A stretch of 64,000 nucleotides of DNA, from positions 12,458,177 to 12,522,176 of the forward strand of contig OX463846.1 of NCBI GenBank assembly GCA_949825065.1, written 5' to 3'. This DNA comes from Odontocerum albicorne (lineage: Eukaryota > Arthropoda > Insecta > Trichoptera > Odontoceridae). The translations under genes and the position numbers were made by a program. Positions 52,501-63,600 of this stretch are shown in pieces (the first letter of the stretch is position 1; each line of letters begins with the position of its first letter). The notes under the pieces are model-generated. The model was given only the letters and a program-made list of their open reading frames with translations, was not told where the DNA came from and searched no databases.

Positions 52501-54426
52501 AATACGGAATATATTCTAGTAGCAAAAACACAGTAAACTTTCGCTCTAAACATTTGAAATAATACCATGTTTACCAAATAAGAATGACAATTTCATATCT
52601 TTAATTCGTTAGAAACTATAACATTTGTTGACACTCTGTAAACGGAAGATGACAAGTATACCATATACTATATACATATATAATGAGCGTTGTCATGTTG
52701 GTCAGAATAGGATTATTTATCATAAGTAAAGATTTATATAAATTACTCATTTTCCACACCAACTAAATCAAATAGGAAGCAAAATAACTTAGACGTTTTT
52801 TACAATTCAACAAAATATAATTTTTTTAAAACAATTTTAATCTTTTTGAATCGTAAACATATTACAACAAGAATAATGATTTAATGGTTATAAGATTTAT
52901 TATAGGAAAGACTAAAAATAATTTGAGATATGTGTGGTAAGAAAAAAACAGAGAAACAAACGATTTTTTAATGCGAAAAATAATATATTTCCAAATTTGT
53001 CCGAATAAGCTTAAGATCAAAACTAGTCGGAAGTGTCGAAATGAAATTGCATTGATTGATGGATCATAGATGTAAGATGAAGAGCAATCTGAGATGGTTG
53101 TGGCATATGGAAAAAAATGAATGAAGAAAGACAAAACAAATATATAGTGGAAGGCGTGGGAGAGAAAGACCAAGGAGAGTCTAATTGAATCAAGCGAATG
53201 ATATTTCGAAAGAAGGAAACGTAAAAAGACATAAATCGTATAGATGTGGAAGAGGCTGAGAATGTATGTCAAGAGTCTGGCGATCTGTCCTCTCTGCCTA
53301 CTCCGACAGAGAAATAGCTTGATGGTATATAACATATGTATGTATATACATATCTATCTACACATCCTAATGAAGAACGACTGTTCCCTGGCAAAAGGTT
53401 CTCGCATTTTGGATTTGGGACAACCATTTAGACGAATACACGAGTCAACGGATGGACAGGAGATAACATTAATTTATTATGATAACTATCTCCCTGTCAG
53501 GTAAATCAAAAGCAGACGGTATGGACCTCGAAATGGATGCGAACGATTAGGTTGAAAAATGAGGTCAATTATCACAACGGGAACAATGGGTAGCAAGAAA
53601 TATTCAGTGATATTATCTCTTTGTATAATACTCGTATTATAATATATAAACATTCCGAGGCTTTATTGTTTTCCAGCGGCACTAGGAATGGATACAAGAC
53701 GTTATACAAGTATTGAGGATATTATAATAGTTTGTCGGTGGTCAGTTCTTCTATATATTTTCATGCGTGGAAGCAACTTTGTAAATACACTATCGGCAAA
53801 ATAATCAGTTTTCATTGCTTAACCGGTATAAAAAAACATTATAGTGCAGGAATATAAAATATATAGAACGATTTGTCAGGAAATTATGACGAAAAGTTGT
53901 AACTCAATCATTTTCAATTGATGCATGGTCAATCTGAAAGACAACGGAATCTGCGAAAAGCGTGAAAGGGAAATAAGTGATATGCAACTGAGTGTAGCCA
54001 TCGGTTCTAATTTCGTATGGTACCCTTCAACATATCCGAATTGGTTATTCAGACATACTGAAGAGCATGGCTGGGAGACAATGTTATTTTCAGTTCCAGT
54101 AGTCGAACCAATGGAGCCTGGAACTCGCGTTTCGTCATTGTACGTGTTGACAACTACATTTGAACACGTAATCGATGCGTGCAAGTATTGCTACCAGACT
54201 GGGAAGGCATCCAGTCCGAAACTTCCAGGCAGAGTCTAACGTCTTATTGTACTAACTAGGCCAAGGAGATCGTCATTCGGCAGAAGTAATGACGAAAACC
54301 GGCATACTGTGCCATATTTAATATAGATAAGGAGGAAACGCTACAGACCTGTGTGAAGCACCAGTTCTCGGCGACCGGAGTGTTCCCGTCCTGCAGCGGC
54401 GGGCTGGGCACGCGGCTGACGGCCAT
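40439..54426 (-). CDS. rdx: SPOP / roadkill: MATH-BTB substrate adaptor of Cullin-3 ubiquitin ligase
   Basis: Five coding exons on the minus strand (54426-54349, 43883-43304, 42822-42644, 41714-41572, 40592-40439), phases 0, 1, 0, 2, give 377 residues against 374 in human SPOP. Start [20 protein letters not shown] matches the family start. MATH domain about residues 30-165 ([20 protein letters not shown]; substrate groove residues in [20 protein letters not shown]). BTB about 190-300 ([36 protein letters not shown]) that dimerises and binds Cul3, then BACK/3-box helices ([20 protein letters not shown]), and a basic tail PPRKRVKQA, likely nuclear targeting. Known role: brings substrates such as Gli/Ci to Cul3 for ubiquitination; in flies roadkill limits Hedgehog signalling. 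A 10-kb intron separates the first two coding exons. Confidence 0.97.
40739..40817 (+). repeat. Two-copy 39-bp tandem repeat in SPOP last intron
   Basis: AATACGTATTGGATGAGTAG and ATGTTTTGTTACAATAAAAA occur twice in a row with one base changed. Confidence 0.9.
40909..41297. mobile_element. Palindromic MITE with TA flanks, in SPOP last intron
   Basis: Terminal repeats TACTGCCGTCATAAGCAAAA and, on the minus strand, TACTGCCCTCATGTGCAAAA, continuing ACGCAGCTAACGG/ACGCAGCTAATGG. TA on each side. Inside is a second inverted pair (CGTGATTCATAAACTAAAAG at 41111 and its complement near 41200). No coding sequence; a mariner-type non-autonomous element by its TA site. Confidence 0.8.
41380..41515 (+). 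mobile_element. tRNA-SINE tail, plus orientation, 60 bp from an SPOP exon
   Basis: Body TGGTTTCACTTAAGGACTCT, tail GGTTTGTTGGAGGATATTGC, CAATAAATCCACCAGGTTAT and ACAATGAAAGTGCATTATAA. Antisense to SPOP. Confidence 0.7.
41572..41714 (-). CDS. rdx: SPOP BACK/3-box exon
   Basis: Encodes [40 protein letters not shown] and QTIDFIN. Acceptor TGTTTCAG, donor GTAAGT; phase 0 in, 2 out. Confidence 0.97.
41975..42520 (-). mobile_element. LINE 3' end relic in SPOP intron
   Basis: Minus-strand ORF (42208-42017) reads [20 protein letters not shown], then [20 protein letters not shown] and [11 protein letters not shown]. The [LM][RK]WFGHVERM...RGRPR block is the C-terminal end of non-LTR retrotransposon polyproteins. 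The sequence to 42470 is shared with 56.3-56.45 kb. Confidence 0.75.
42644..42822 (-). CDS. rdx: SPOP BTB domain exon
   Basis: Encodes [20 protein letters not shown] through [20 protein letters not shown] and DK. Acceptor TTTTCCAG, donor GTGAAT; phase 1 in, 0 out. Confidence 0.97.
42823..43303 (-). other. rdx: SPOP intron 2
   Basis: 480 bp of AT-rich intron. No repeat or gene seen. Confidence 0.7.
43304..43883 (-). CDS. rdx: SPOP MATH domain exon
   Basis: Acceptor TTGTTTCAG ends above 43883; donor GTGAGT below 43304. 580 bp, phase 0 in, phase 1 out. Encodes the whole MATH domain from [10 protein letters not shown] and the start of the BTB domain to HKAILA. Nearly identical to human SPOP in the MATH domain; the BTB start ([10 protein letters not shown]) is insect-type. 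Confidence 0.97.
44300..44465 (-). other. GC-rich block in the large SPOP intron
   Basis: Local GC content rises well above its surroundings (GGCCGGGTCGGCAGCGGGGC, ACCACACCCGGTGGGCAGTG). A minus-strand donor-like CAACTG|GTGAAT borders it at about 44309. Possible alternative SPOP promoter or 5' exon; no direct proof. Confidence 0.3.
44576..44887 (+). repeat. 25-bp minisatellite, about 12 units
   Basis: Units of GTTGTCACAAAGAGAACAGG followed by GTCGA recur every 25 bp (a few 22-24), with heavy sequence drift. Lies in the large SPOP intron. Confidence 0.9.
45318..45670 (-). mobile_element. Second tRNA-SINE family, copy 2, minus orientation
   Basis: Head on the plus strand AATCCGCCAGGAATCGAAC (box B complement) and GTGAATGAATGTTCGGACCA. 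Body words TTGTGTGTAAACTATTGCGC and CTTCAACAAGCTCACA parallel those at 27.7 kb. Confidence 0.65.
46007..46318 (+). repeat. Perfect two-copy 156-bp tandem repeat
   Basis: ATTTCATTCTGGAAGCTCTA starts at 46007 and 46163; the copies look identical through ACTCAAAAAATACAAAAT. Confidence 0.95.
46645..47080 (-). mobile_element. LINE 3' end relic, copy 2
   Basis: Minus-strand words [29 protein letters not shown] and FTVHAVRL parallel the plus copy at 35.9 kb. The 3' tail (AACACTTCATTGTAAATATT at 46671) lies at the left end. Confidence 0.75.
47285..47490 (-). mobile_element. tRNA-SINE, minus orientation, complete
   Basis: Plus-strand tail complement ATCGCCATGTATCTCCAACC, body AGGTCGTAAGTGAAAACGAA, and head complement ACGGGAATCGAATCCGCGAC and ATCAATTAGGTTACGGAGGC. 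Confidence 0.8.
48440..48590 (-). mobile_element. tRNA-SINE, minus orientation, partial
   Basis: Tail complement ATTGCCACGAAGCAATATCT and TACAACGAACCAGAAATATG, body GGCTTTAAGTGTACACTAGA and part of box B complement (CTACGGTAATCAAACGC). Confidence 0.7.
48600..50440 (-). other. Large SPOP intron, unassigned part
   Basis: Unique AT-rich sequence. No gene or repeat family recognised; the small ORFs here (for example 49499-49726) have no recognisable domain. Confidence 0.5.
50450..51140 (+). mobile_element. Helitron relic: C-terminal Pif1-like helicase
   Basis: Frames broken by stops read [20 protein letters not shown], then [50 protein letters not shown] and later [20 protein letters not shown] and DQVKVRITG. 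This order is the end of the RepHel protein of Helitron rolling-circle transposons. The Rep domain is absent and the 3' hairpin was not located. Confidence 0.85.
51145..53060 (-). other. Large SPOP intron, unassigned part
   Basis: Unique sequence with no recognised feature. Confidence 0.5.
53070..53350 (+). mobile_element. LINE 3' end relic, plus orientation
   Basis: Plus-strand reading: [14 protein letters not shown], then [26 protein letters not shown] and CMSRVWR, the same [RW]WLGHVxRM...RGRPRRxWxxQ...LKER class of C-terminus as the copy at 42.1 kb, but a different subfamily. Confidence 0.65.
54005..54280 (-). repeat. Composite dispersed repeat with SINE head, copy 2
   Basis: CCCTTCAACATATCCGAATT, TCGCGTTTCGTCATTGTACG and TATTGCTACCAGACTGGGA parallel 32.5-32.84 kb, then a SINE head complement (GTCTTATTGTACTAACTAGG). 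Ends about 70 bp from the SPOP first coding exon. The 104-codon plus ORF here (53925-54239) is part of this repeat. Confidence 0.6.
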
Positions 54427-54577
54427 GCCGGCGCCCGCGGCCGCACCCGCGGCTGGCCCGTGCGCGGAGCTCACGCGCCCCGACTGCTGCTGCTGGCCGC
54501 CCCCTGCGCCGCCCCCACCGCCCGCGCCGCTCCCGGCCACACCCCCTGAGCCTGGGCACTCGCTCGCCACTGGCAAC
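54349..54577 (-). CDS. rdx: SPOP first coding exon (with upstream open GC-rich part)
   Basis: Acceptor CTGTTTCAG at 54586-54578 and donor GTCTGT after 54349. The ATG at 54426 gives [20 protein letters not shown] and NWCFTQ. The 150 bases before it stay open in the same frame and code a Gly/Ala/Gln-rich stretch (GAGGGGGAGGGQQQQSG), so a longer N-terminus is possible if an upstream exon supplies a start in the right phase. Confidence 0.9.
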
Positions 54578-54599
54578 CTGAAACAGACCAACACATTTA

Positions 54600-56230
54600 T
54601 TAATCATCCTATTATAATTATTCAAATAACAAAGCTGGTGGCATATTTTTGTCTCTAGAGACGATGGAGAGACAACACTACACGACATGAAGATGCAAAA
54701 GATGTGAAAGCCCAAACCTGGACCAATAGTATGTTATATTCACCGCAGTAACACGGCCAGAGGTAAATATTAGCAGAATTAGGGGATCATTCTGTCTACC
54801 TTTGCAGCCTCTGGCCACTACAAACTAAACCAGGAAACATCACGTAGAAGTAATGCTTTTGAGATGTGAAACCACAAAGACGTATGCTTAAAATACCTTG
54901 GACATATCGTATTACAAATGTGGTGATTGTGCTTGTGCGTATGTATAAGAGTCGATAACTGCTAAAAATGGTGAAAGGTCGCAAGTGCAGTATTTCGGTT
55001 ACATAATGAGGAGCACAATATACAAGATAAGATACTGTTACATTTTTACACAATGGAGTGGTTTGGGTGCAGTCTTACTGAGCTGTTCGGGGATGTAGTG
55101 AACAGGATAATGATTGCCATAATGGTGGCCAATCTCCGATAGGAGACGGCACCTCGAGGTCAACCAACTCAATAAAGATCTCTCTACTCAGTCAAAATAA
55201 CTATCTATTTACAATTATGTACTCGGTATATTTCTTCCAAACGTCAACACCATCGTGGAAAGATGCTGAATCAAGTTCGATTCTGTCAGGATTTAGGAGG
55301 ACGGTGACAGAATTGACAGAAGGGTGAGTGTTTTTCTCTCCATCTACATAATACATGGCATTTTCACTGACCTGCTAATATGACTGAACACTGGTAATTG
55401 AAATTTGAATCGTAGGTATTAATTAGAAATGATTTGTTTTGTGTTTTTGAAAAAAAAGAGCTAGCTGACAGGTATGTTCACAACAGGCAACATATGAAAA
55501 TAATTGGAGATTAATGCGATTAATTAATGATAATTATTCTAAATAAAAACAATGTTGTAAGAAATTGTTCTCTTTGTAATCAAGTTAAAACAAACCCCAA
55601 AATTTACAGAAAAATAACTTAATTATAAATATTTATTATAAAATCCAACAAAATTCCATCAACATTATTCAATAAAAATACAATTGTAAAAATAACTTAT
55701 AGAAATAGCTTATTTAAGTCGAAACTGGGTATACTCGTACTTGAGCAAAAAGAATGTTAAAAGAAATATAACGATTTCGCGTGTCCGAATGGGCTCTCGA
55801 GTGAGAGGGAAAAGTGGTCGACCATTATGGAGTGCATTTCACGTACTTTCTTCGATTATCTCCTCGATAGTCGATTGCCTTCCGTGCACTGTAGTCCCGG
55901 TACTGATGGACGATTTTCACCGATAAAGATTTCATTTTAAAAAGTCAATTACATATTTGTTTTAAAAAAAAACATGAATAATATCGATAACAAAACTTGA
56001 ATGCAATTATTTTAGCTAAGTAAAATCGGATACAGATAAAATGGACCAATGAATCGACTTTTTCATACACGAACTTAGAAATAGTGGCATAAATATTATT
56101 TAAATTTCCATATATGGTATACATATCACCACGCTGTGTCCCTTGCGGGATAAGCAATGATAATAGTTTTCCATACTTTATATCCAAGCATACAACATTC
56201 GCCTCCTCTACATTCATACACGTCATGAAC
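54600..56230 (-). other. SPOP 5' intron or flank, unassigned
   Basis: Unique sequence upstream of the first SPOP coding exon. No recognised gene; moderate GC near 55780-55900. Confidence 0.45.
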
Positions 56231-56239
56231 AATATTCTA

Positions 56240-56530
56240 ATATTCATACTTTGCACTTTACCTTCTTTTTAAATGTGGTCCACTTGATCCAGCCATATTT
56301 TTTTGATCTACCTCTTCTACGTCATTCATTCTCTCCACATGTTCATATCATCTTAACGTTCCTTTCTTCCTCTTACTTAAAACATACATTTATCCATGTA
56401 TTTATTTCTGGTGTCTTCATTTTGCCTTCTTTCATACATTGATGTATAATATTTTTTCCTGAGTGCATGCGACTCCACAGCATGAATCTTACTTTTAAGT
56501 ACAAGTTTCACTTTTATATGTACATAGAGG
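56240..56530 (-). mobile_element. LINE 3' end relic, related to 42.0-42.5 kb
   Basis: ATTCTCTCCACATGTTCATA, TATCCATGTATTTATTTCTG and CTTCATTTTGCCTTCTTTCA match the copy at 42.16-42.3 kb in order. Coding frame lost. Confidence 0.65.
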
Positions 56531-57194
56531 GGGAAAATATCATTAATCTTTTACACTAAAACATCAAGAATTGCGCCGAGAACCACTTGATATTACTATG
56601 CTGTACTTTTGAGATGTAGTCAAACCTTAATAATCAGTAATATACCTATTTCCTATAAATCTCGAGGGTTTTTTTTTGACCTTTTAAATCTACAACATAT
56701 AGAAATAAGGGGGCGAGAATTTAATAAACGTTTATTGATGGCCAATCAAGGACCATTTGAAAAATTAAGTGCAAAAAATACCATACAAATGTATACTCGT
56801 ATTATAGAAAATATCTAGAAATGAAATTCGTAGATAGAAAGTAAAAAATGAATGAATAAGGTATAATAAAGCAATCCAGTACATTGCACCAATCAGAAAA
56901 AGATTTTTTTTTCATATTTCAGAAATAATTTCTTATCGGATAAAACTGAATAAGAAATAGTTATTAAAAATATCTACCTACGACTTATTTTTATGTTCAA
57001 CTAAGAAAGTTATATTTTCATTGGTCGTAAGAATCCGAAGTATTGTAAACTGAGAAAAGTTGAGTTTTTTCTATACTTGTCTACTTTCTTGGACTTAAAT
57101 ATGTTTTACATCATCCTCCTTCAAAAAAAAATTTTAAATACCAAGAAACATAAACTTGAAAAATAGATTTTACTTTAAAATATCACTGTTATAT

Positions 57195-57420
57195 TATAAA
57201 CGTCGATCTTCGTGGTTTAATTAGTAAGATACCTATCTTTCAGCACGGGAGTTGCGGGTTCGTTTCCCGTCGGTACCCAGTTTAAAAAAAAGGGTATCAG
57301 CCTGGTTTTCACTTAAGAAATCTTTGACATCTTTCTGGTTGCTTGCAAGAGATTGCCAAATAGTAATAAACCCGCTAGGTTGTACCGTGTACAACGAAAG
57401 CGTAATAATATATACAATAG
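57195..57420 (+). mobile_element. tRNA-SINE, complete, plus orientation
   Basis: Box A CGTGGTTTAATTAGTAAGAT, box B GTTGCGGGTTCGTTTCCCGT, body CCTGGTTTTCACTTAAGAAA, then CATCTTTCTGGTTGCTTGCA, AATAAACCCGCTAGGTTGTA and AACGAAAGCGTAATAATATA. Best reference copy for the family here. Confidence 0.85.
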
Positions 57421-58209
57421 TTGTCTTTCAAAATTAATTATTTTTTGTTGTGGCGTAAAGAAACAAAATAATGAGAAAAAAATATATATTTACATAAATT
57501 AGTTTGTATTAAACGTAACTGTTATTTTTTTTTCAAAATTGAATGTCGTAAAATTATGTATTTTCGATATATTATGTACTTAAAAAGTAGAAAGCGCTTA
57601 GAAATAATACGAACCAATCTAATTCCACATCTTAAGATTAAATTAACTAATTCATGAACGATTTTCTCGTTTAAGTACCTACATATTTAGTATGCAGAAA
57701 GAAACATATGACACATCTGCAGCTAAAGCGGAAACAGGATATTTCACTCTGGTGACTGAATTAATTTCCCTTCAGCGAACACTGAAAGATATCTTTGATG
57801 GGAGATTAAGGAAATATTCATATGAATTTTCCCATGTCCAAAAGACAGGCCAACACCAGATAAGCGATCAAAGTGACCAATCAAGACAGCCGTTGATGAA
57901 TAATTCAAGAGAAGACCGAAATACAAAATGTTTTGGTGTGCTGCACGCAAGGATATGAGGGGCAGGAGTATGGGCGCTCGTCCCATCTCTATGTCATGAC
58001 ATTGCGAGATGCAAGCGACTGACCCGGATGGAAATAAACGGTTCCAGAGGTCAAAATGTATCATTAGGCGAGGCACACACATATTTCGACGAGCTTGCTA
58101 AAAGTAGTGAATTTATAACATTCAGAATTATGTTCAAGGATATACTCGTAAATATTAAAATGTTAAGTTACAAATACGATAAAAAAAAATAACACAAAAG
58201 GTATTTAGG

Positions 58210-58530
58210 TTTTTAAAAAAGGTATATAAAATAAGAAGGGCAAATAGGATAAATAGATACATAAAACATACAAATAAGATAAAGAACAAAAAGACATAAA
58301 AAGGAACAAACAACAAATAAAAAGGACAAATACATAAATAAAAATGAAATATAGATAAATGAAATATAGATAAATAAAAAGGACAAATAAGATATAAAGG
58401 ATAAGACGATTGACGAAAAGGACTAATAAATTGATAAAAAGGACGAATTGATAAATAAAAAGGGAAAATAAAATAATAAGGATAAATAAATTAATAAAAA
58501 GGTGTAATGGGTAATAAAAATGACAAGATA
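58210..58530 (+). repeat. A-rich low-complexity tract (AAAAAGGACAAATA-like)
   Basis: Degenerate repeats of ATAAAAAGGACAAATA-type words over 300 bp. The hydrophobic minus-strand ORF across it is a by-product of the composition. Confidence 0.8.
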
Positions 58531-58559
58531 AAACATACAAGGTAATGACAGACACCAAT

Positions 58560-60130
58560 CCTTGAATTATAATACTAAATAGACTATTTCAGCAGTATCC
58601 TCAAGAGAGCGAACTCTCCGTAAGGACGAAATGAACATGAAATGATGTCATCATAAAATCCTACATTATTTTTTGTGCGTTTGTATCTGTTTTTCCGTGT
58701 AAAAATAAAGCTAGGTTATATTAGTCAATTTCGTTTAGTTTAAAACGCTTATTAATTTGTCACTTCTAACGTATCATCGTAAAATGGCACTTGATCGATT
58801 AAAATTTTACATAAGATTTTTTAAAGCATTTTGTCAAGAAATTTATCAGAAATGCAATTGTAAATTTTCATTTACATGTAATTTAGTATTTCCTTTAAAA
58901 CGTTTTCATTTAAAAAAATGTATTCTTCCTTAATATTTAGGTGTCCACGGATCATCTCGGGTTTTGTTACAATTCAAATATTAAAAAATATGTATATTCC
59001 TTTATGCGTATGTTCCCTAAAATGAATACCGTAATAAGGTATTTAATTTTAAGCAATGAAAAATCCAACGAAATAAACGGCACATAATGACAAGTACATT
59101 TCATTCGTGTGGCGTGTGGCGGCAGGTTAAAACGTTCATTATTATCTAATTCACGAAGTAACGCGGAATAGAAAGAAATGTGTCGAAATTCATTTGAAAT
59201 TAATTACCTACGAGTAAATGAAAGGCCGGCCAAAATAGAGATTTAGGCTGCATTAAAAAGAGAATTTTCACACAGTCTCGACTTCCGGAGAAATTCGCAA
59301 CCCACGGATATATTATAACTTACCGTAACGAAATATTGATACGGTATCAACATTTCGTGACTATACAGAAGAAAAGAATATGGAATAAATAATTATTTAT
59401 TGTTTATTTTTATCAAAATTATATTTTAATAAGCGACATTTATCAATATACTGAATATACTAGGTATGTATATGAAATGAGAAAACATATTCAAGAAAAA
59501 GATTTCCACCGTCAACCGTGTATTCAATAGGAACTAAGACATAATAGTAGGTATAAATGTAAATTTTACAATTATATTATTTGCACTGCAACGTAACAAA
59601 TTCGGATTATCATTTAAAGCAAAATATTTTAAAAGATAAAGCTTCAAATGCAATACCAACTTTTGTAAATCAATAAATAGTTGAGCTCTGACACATTTTA
59701 AAGAAATATAGATAATTAATTAATAATTATTCACAAGTACAAATTGGCCTGGAAATTTTAAAGCAGCAAAAGGTTTATTTAGTATTTGGTTACCTGGTTA
59801 TCATGAGACGACACATGTCACAATGCATCTGACATCCGCAGCACATGGCAGGTGCTACCTTGTTAAAATTGCAACACCTTAAAAATATATAAGAATCCCT
59901 ATGTTTAAAATCACTGCCACTGACCAACATTTAAACTGTATTCCTATAACCGATTTAACAAGAAAATAAAATATATGGTCAATACACAAAATAAGTTTTG
60001 CACTCGTTTCAGCACTAGACTCAAGTTACACTAAATACTGCATGCAATAACTTCTATTGGCAAAGATAAGTAAAACCCGATAATCCTCGTTAGAAGTATA
60101 ATTATCACAAAATTAAGTACACGACCACTT
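58560..60130 (-). other. Upstream SPOP region, unassigned
   Basis: AT-rich unique sequence. No repeat or gene recognised. Confidence 0.45.
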
Positions 60131-60239
60131 AGGCACACGTGTTAACACAAAGTAAGCGAAAATGCAGACGATCCAGTACCGAGCGATAGCAGAAAACGCG
60201 ACAAAATAAAGAAATTCTCACTAATTATCGCAAACAGCT

Positions 60240-60630
60240 GATACGTATCGGAGAGCGCGCTGTTACGTATGTATTGCTTGGGAGAAAACGTGAAAGTGTC
60301 TCTCTCTCTCCTCTGTCTTTGGGCCGGGTGAAACCGAACCGAGCTGGGTATTTGACAATCGCCGACTGTGACGGGAGAAACGGCAACACGAAGCAACTGC
60401 CCGAGTGCGGCTAGCGAGGTGGGAGGAGTGTATGGCTAAGCGGGCCGCACACGCAGAACTGACGTACTGACAGGACTCGCAGGACTGAGGACTGTCAGCC
60501 CACATACAGTAAGGGTGGAAGCGACTAGTACGCTCACCGGAGCTGAGCCCGGGGCGAAGTGGCGGGGTGGCGCCATAAATGCAACAACGGCCCGCAAAAA
60601 TCTATTATCGAGCCTTTGTCCAGTCAAAAT
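60240..60630 (-). promoter_or_regulatory. CpG-rich block, probable SPOP promoter and 5' UTR exon
   Basis: GC content and CpG number rise sharply (CGGGCCGCACACGCAG, GGAGCTGAGCCCGGGGCGAA). On the minus strand CTCAGCTCCG|GTGAGC gives a good splice donor after 60538. It is the nearest candidate first exon upstream of the SPOP exon at 54577. The short ATG frame in it (MAPPRHFAPGSAP) would not join SPOP in frame. Inferred only. Confidence 0.45.
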
Positions 60631-60639
60631 TTTGCAAAC

Positions 60640-63600
60640 AGTATTAAAGTAAATTAAAAAAAAACTATTAATCGATTTCTCAAAATTATCGTCGATTTCA
60701 TGACAAACATCCCTGAAAATTATGTTGGATTTGTTAACAGCAAAAAGATTTTAAGCTACGTGTACCTACAACTCGTCAATGCTGGTTACCATGAATATAA
60801 ATAAAAAAATATTCCGACATTTCACGCCAGAATGAATTTTTTCGATATACATATGTTTCCACATCATCTAACAAGTTAACGTTTTATTTAATTAAAAGTA
60901 TTTTGAAAATTTATTTTCCAATATTATAAAATATTGATGATTCATAAGAATGTTACTTGTTTACTTTTCTATCGAAATAAAAATAATAATATTTCAACGA
61001 CAGATTCTATGGACATAATTTGTAATTATTTAAAAGTCGTTATAAATATACTGAATATTTAAATTCTCTGGAAGGAATGCATGAAAATATTTTTTAAACA
61101 GTTTCTACGACTATTTACGATTTTAGAAATCATAGAAAATCCTAGAACGTTATTATAAATTATAAAAAAAACAATGGATACATAAAACGTTGCTAAAAAA
61201 GACAACTAAAACATGGAGAGATGGTTTTAAGAACGAAATAAAAATATAGGTATTTCCATGAAGGGTGCTAATCGTATTTACAGTGTTGGAACCAGCGTTT
61301 GTACTAATATCCGCAAGAACAAAAAAATACAATGCAGGCAAGGTGGGCCAAACTAAACTGCACATTTATACCTGGCTGCTCCGCGCCCCCGGCCCAATGA
61401 AATATTATTATGGTTTATGTGGATTAGTGGCCAGGCTCACAACATCCATCTGTCAAAAGCCATTCATCCGAAAGGAATCCATTTCTAGGCCATAATTTAA
61501 TAAACCAAATGGACATTCATCGTTCATCCTGCAAGAAAGGCATTCCTTATTCGTCGCCAGAACAAACCTTCGTTTAGCCCGATACTCATTCTTTACCACA
61601 AAATGTTCCTATTCAAGTGGTGGGACTTAATGTTAATCAATTCAAAATGTTAGTGATATATTTTATGAAATTTATCATCAAGATGACTTGAGGAAAATTG
61701 TGATGTCGAAAGAAGACGAGTCAGGTTTGGGAAGGGTGTTTGATCTAGGTATAGGCGTACAAAGTTTTGTTGATTAATTAAGGTTGTATTCACGCCAGAG
61801 CGGATGAGTAACTCGGTATTAATAGATTTGAAATATTTTATGACAATTCTTAAGATTTTACAAAAATATTATTGTGAAATATAATTATATTAAAATACTG
61901 TAACATAAGAAAATTATGAAAAATATCTCATATTTCACTAGGTATTGGTATTCGTATGTTTTCCATATTCAGATCTCAATAATGACATGACATGTTTTTG
62001 GAAAAGGAAATATTTATAACTAGGTGTAACATATTCCCGTTTAGTGTGAATTTATAAAACAAATTAATTTAGAACAGCTGGATCTAATATTTTATGCCTA
62101 AGAAAGATACATTTATCTAACTTTGTAGAAACGTATTTTCAGTTCGAATACACGAACATTTGTGCATGTGGAGGATAACTAAGAATCTTTACACTTCAGA
62201 GCGATCACGAGGCAAGGCAAACAAAATAAGTCGCCGGACTGGGGGAACTTTGTGGATGGAGAAGGCAAATATTTGGCTGTCGCAAATATTGAATTACGGG
62301 CCGCCGCCGCTCTATTGGAGAATGCATCATAAAAGTGCAAGGGGACTACAACCGAGACCATTGCAGTTGTCCGTGTTGCGTGCATAATTACTCAATACGA
62401 GGAAATATAGTCCGGTACATTGTTGCCAGCGGACACAAAACACTGGACCGACCTTCGGACCTGCTGTTTAGTCTTTCGCAGCGAGACTAATGAAGATAGA
62501 TTGAGACACCTAAACGGAAAGACAGAATGTTTAAGCTAATTTGGAAGGGAACGCCGAGTCAATTGTAGTCGCTGGAAATTAGTCTCGGATAGAATAACAC
62601 CAATGGCTATAATAAACATAGTGTCAAATATATAAAAAGAAAGCGAACTAAAGAACAAGCTTCTTCGATTATATTTCTCACTCAAAAAATGTATTAAGAA
62701 TTCTTCCGAGAGGTATGTCAAATTGAAAATTAAAAAAAAACAGAGATAATATTGTAATACAATATGTAGCGTGTTCTTTTCCCAGAATCTAAAAAAATAC
62801 GAGATTATTTTACAATTGAAGTGAATAATCGATTCCTTCTCAAGATTCAAATTTACTTATTTATTTTCAATATATTGTACAAGCTCCTATGGCTTTGAAA
62901 TTTACAATAAAGTAAAAAATATAACAAAACAAATTTACAATAGTGAACAAGTAAACAAAATGAATCATTAAGCTATCGATCAAAAACTTTATTACTTCCA
63001 ACAAATTTGCTTTATGAGAGGTCAATATCAATATCAAATATATCGATTGAATCCATATATTTATTAAACACTTTCATGCAAATACATCTGGCGGATTTGT
63101 TAACATACTCCTTACAATCAATCAGCTTAGTCTTCAATCGATGCACACGTATACGTGACAGGGAATGGAATGACTAAAATAGTTGGTTCTCGCTCGACTG
63201 TAATGGACACCGAGAATCAAATCCTGCGGAAAGTGGTGATGTATTTTACTAAATCTGATAAAATATGTTGACACAGAGTCCGAATATCCCTTACCTAAAT
63301 GTCGCCACCGTAATAGTACCGTTCATTACTGACAATAGTAGTGAAATAATAATTTTTCATAATTTATCGTCCAGAAAATCTTAGCGCCATAATCCGAAGC
63401 CACAATAAAATATAATAACGACCTTTGATGAGTATTTTTTCCAGACATTTTAACCTGGAAATAATTGATTTTAAAAAGCAATTAATCTTACCCGACCCGG
63501 GACACACACGGAGCCCGGGCAGTGCCAAACAGGGCATCTCTCCTTTGTCGGGGCCCAGATGGCACCACGAAAAGGGACAGCCTCTCTCTCGTCGCTCCAC

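Noticed and set aside
52862..53335. 157-residue minus-strand ORF rich in Phe, Ile and Ser
   Set aside because: It overlaps a LINE relic read on the plus strand ([16 protein letters not shown]) and has no known domain; a complement shadow.
53925..54239. 104-residue plus-strand ORF antisense to the SPOP locus
   Set aside because: The sequence is part of a dispersed repeat also found at 32.5 kb; no conserved domain.
58205..58558. 117-residue hydrophobic minus-strand ORF resembling a membrane protein
   Set aside because: It is the complement of an A-rich low-complexity repeat; the hydrophobic residues come from T-rich codons.
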